Translations under genes and position numbers: made by a program
In this document: piece by piece, positions 30,543-31,106 of the stretch
Layout of the letters: every line of letters begins with the position of its first letter
How positions within the stretch are numbered: the stretch's first letter is position 1
From: DASZPL01 sp035550315
Lineage (GTDB): Bacteria > Actinomycetota > Actinomycetes > JAFAQI01
Assembly (NCBI GenBank): GCA_035550315.1
Contig: DASZPL010000178.1
Span: forward strand, 1-31,106
Direction: 5' to 3'
DNA length: 31,106 nt
The notes under the pieces: generated by a model
The model's database searches: none
Told to the model about the DNA's origin: nothing
The model's input: only the letters and a program-made list of their open reading frames with translations

Positions 30543-31106
30543 GAGTGTTGCGGAGCTGGTGTCGCGAGCGCGCGACGGCGACCCGCGCAGCGTCGCCCGG
30601 CTGATCTCGATGGTCGAGAACGCCTCGCCCGACGTGCGCGAGCTGACCGCCGCGCTGATGCCGTACGCCGGCAAAGCGCACACCGTCGGCCTGACCGGCT
30701 CGCCCGGCGTCGGCAAATCCACGATCACGGGTGCGCTGATCGCGGCGTACCGCGCCGAGGGCAAGCGGGTCGGCGTGCTTGCGGTCGATCCGACCTCGCC
30801 GTTCAGTGGTGGCGCCCTGCTTGGCGACCGGGTGCGGATGCAGGAGCACGCGACCGACACCGGCGTCTACATCCGGTCGATGGGCACCCGCGGCGCGCTC
30901 GGTGGCGTGGCCGCGGCGACCCCGCAGGCGGTGCGCGTGCTCGACGCCGCCGGGTGCGACGTCGTCCTCGTCGAGACCGTCGGCGTCGGCCAGGCCGAGG
31001 TCGCCATCGCCTCGCTCGCAGACACGACGGTGGTGATGTTGGCGCCGGGCCTCGGGGACGGCATCCAGGCGGCCAAGGCCGGGCTGCTCGAGGTGGCCGA
31101 CATCTT
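30535..31106 (+). CDS. meaB: Methylmalonyl-CoA mutase-associated GTPase MeaB, partial
   Basis: 190 codons are visible before the window ends. It is a SIMIBI-class G protein that guards and loads adenosylcobalamin on methylmalonyl-CoA mutase. The P-loop GSPGVGKS is at 55-62, followed by VLAVDPTSPFSGGALLGDRVRM (switch region and Mg ligand), YIRSMGTRGALGGVA, and VLVETVGVGQAEV (Walker B-like). The start is ATG 30535 with AGGAA 6 nt upstream; ATG 30541 two codons later is an alternative. The GTP specificity motif is beyond the window edge. It lies 34 nt after the thiolase and probably shares its transcript. Confidence 0.93.
   Translation, partial: MAMSVAELVSRARDGDPRSVARLISMVENASPDVRELTAALMPYAGKAHTVGLTGSPGVGKSTITGALIAAYRAEGKRVGVLAVDPTSPFSGGALLGDRVRMQEHATDTGVYIRSMGTRGALGGVAAATPQAVRVLDAAGCDVVLVETVGVGQAEVAIASLADTTVVMLAPGLGDGIQAAKAGLLEVADI

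Overview
The window is a stretch of high-GC chromosome with dense, short-spaced genes, frequent GTG starts, ATGA/GTGA stop-start overlaps and strong G/C bias at third codon positions. The gene order rpmE-prfA-prmC-tsaC/sua5-wecA-atpIBEFHAGDC, followed by an ATP:cobalamin adenosyltransferase and nucS, is typical of Actinobacteria. The b and delta subunits of ATP synthase are separate genes, not fused as in mycobacteria, so a non-mycobacterial actinomycete is likely. A Frankiales/Jatrophihabitans-like relative is my guess, not something the sequence proves.

Layout. Positions 1-278 hold the cut end of a leftward ribbon-helix-helix antitoxin-like gene. Positions 370-2295 (leftward) encode a secreted glycine-rich repeat protein with an InlB-type repeat and an Ig-like end. 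Positions 2465-7285 are a complete branched-chain amino-acid-type ABC importer (livG, livF, livH, livM, then the lipoprotein binding protein). It is followed by a tight thioesterase / APH-family kinase / GT39-like transferase run (7323-10449). Positions 10572-23176 carry the translation and ATP synthase block: L31, RF1, the RF methyltransferase, the tRNA t6A synthase, a low-molecular-weight tyrosine phosphatase, one orphan leftward gene, WecA, two small ATP synthase accessory membrane proteins and the eight F1Fo subunits. The epsilon subunit is very short. Positions 23236-26170 hold a PduO-type cobalamin adenosyltransferase, a STAS protein, a small helical protein, an AIM24-family protein and the mismatch endonuclease NucS. 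Positions 26195-31106 are a fatty-acid/propionate set: a two-module 3-hydroxyacyl-CoA dehydrogenase, a zinc-ribbon protein, an alpha/beta hydrolase, methylmalonyl-CoA epimerase, a thiolase and the start of MeaB.

How they fit together. The importer, thioesterase, hydroxyacyl-CoA dehydrogenase, thiolase, epimerase, MeaB and adenosyltransferase are all compatible with uptake and breakdown of branched-chain amino acids or odd-chain acids through propionyl- and methylmalonyl-CoA, with adenosylcobalamin supplied for methylmalonyl-CoA mutase. The mutase itself is not in the window.

Non-coding structure. I found no tRNA, rRNA, insertion sequence or CRISPR array, and no gene-free stretch longer than 300 bases. 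The notable non-coding items are two related palindromic elements (23181-23224 and 30499-30542), the second covering the ribosome-binding site and start of meaB; a perfect 17-bp inverted repeat with a nested inner stem between two convergent genes (28783-28847); a structured spacer between rpmE and prfA; and a set of -10-like hexamers 6-7 nt before start codons that suggests leaderless transcripts. I did not find a clearly new multi-gene system. The best leads are these palindromes, the domain-minimal epsilon subunit and the repeat-rich secreted protein.
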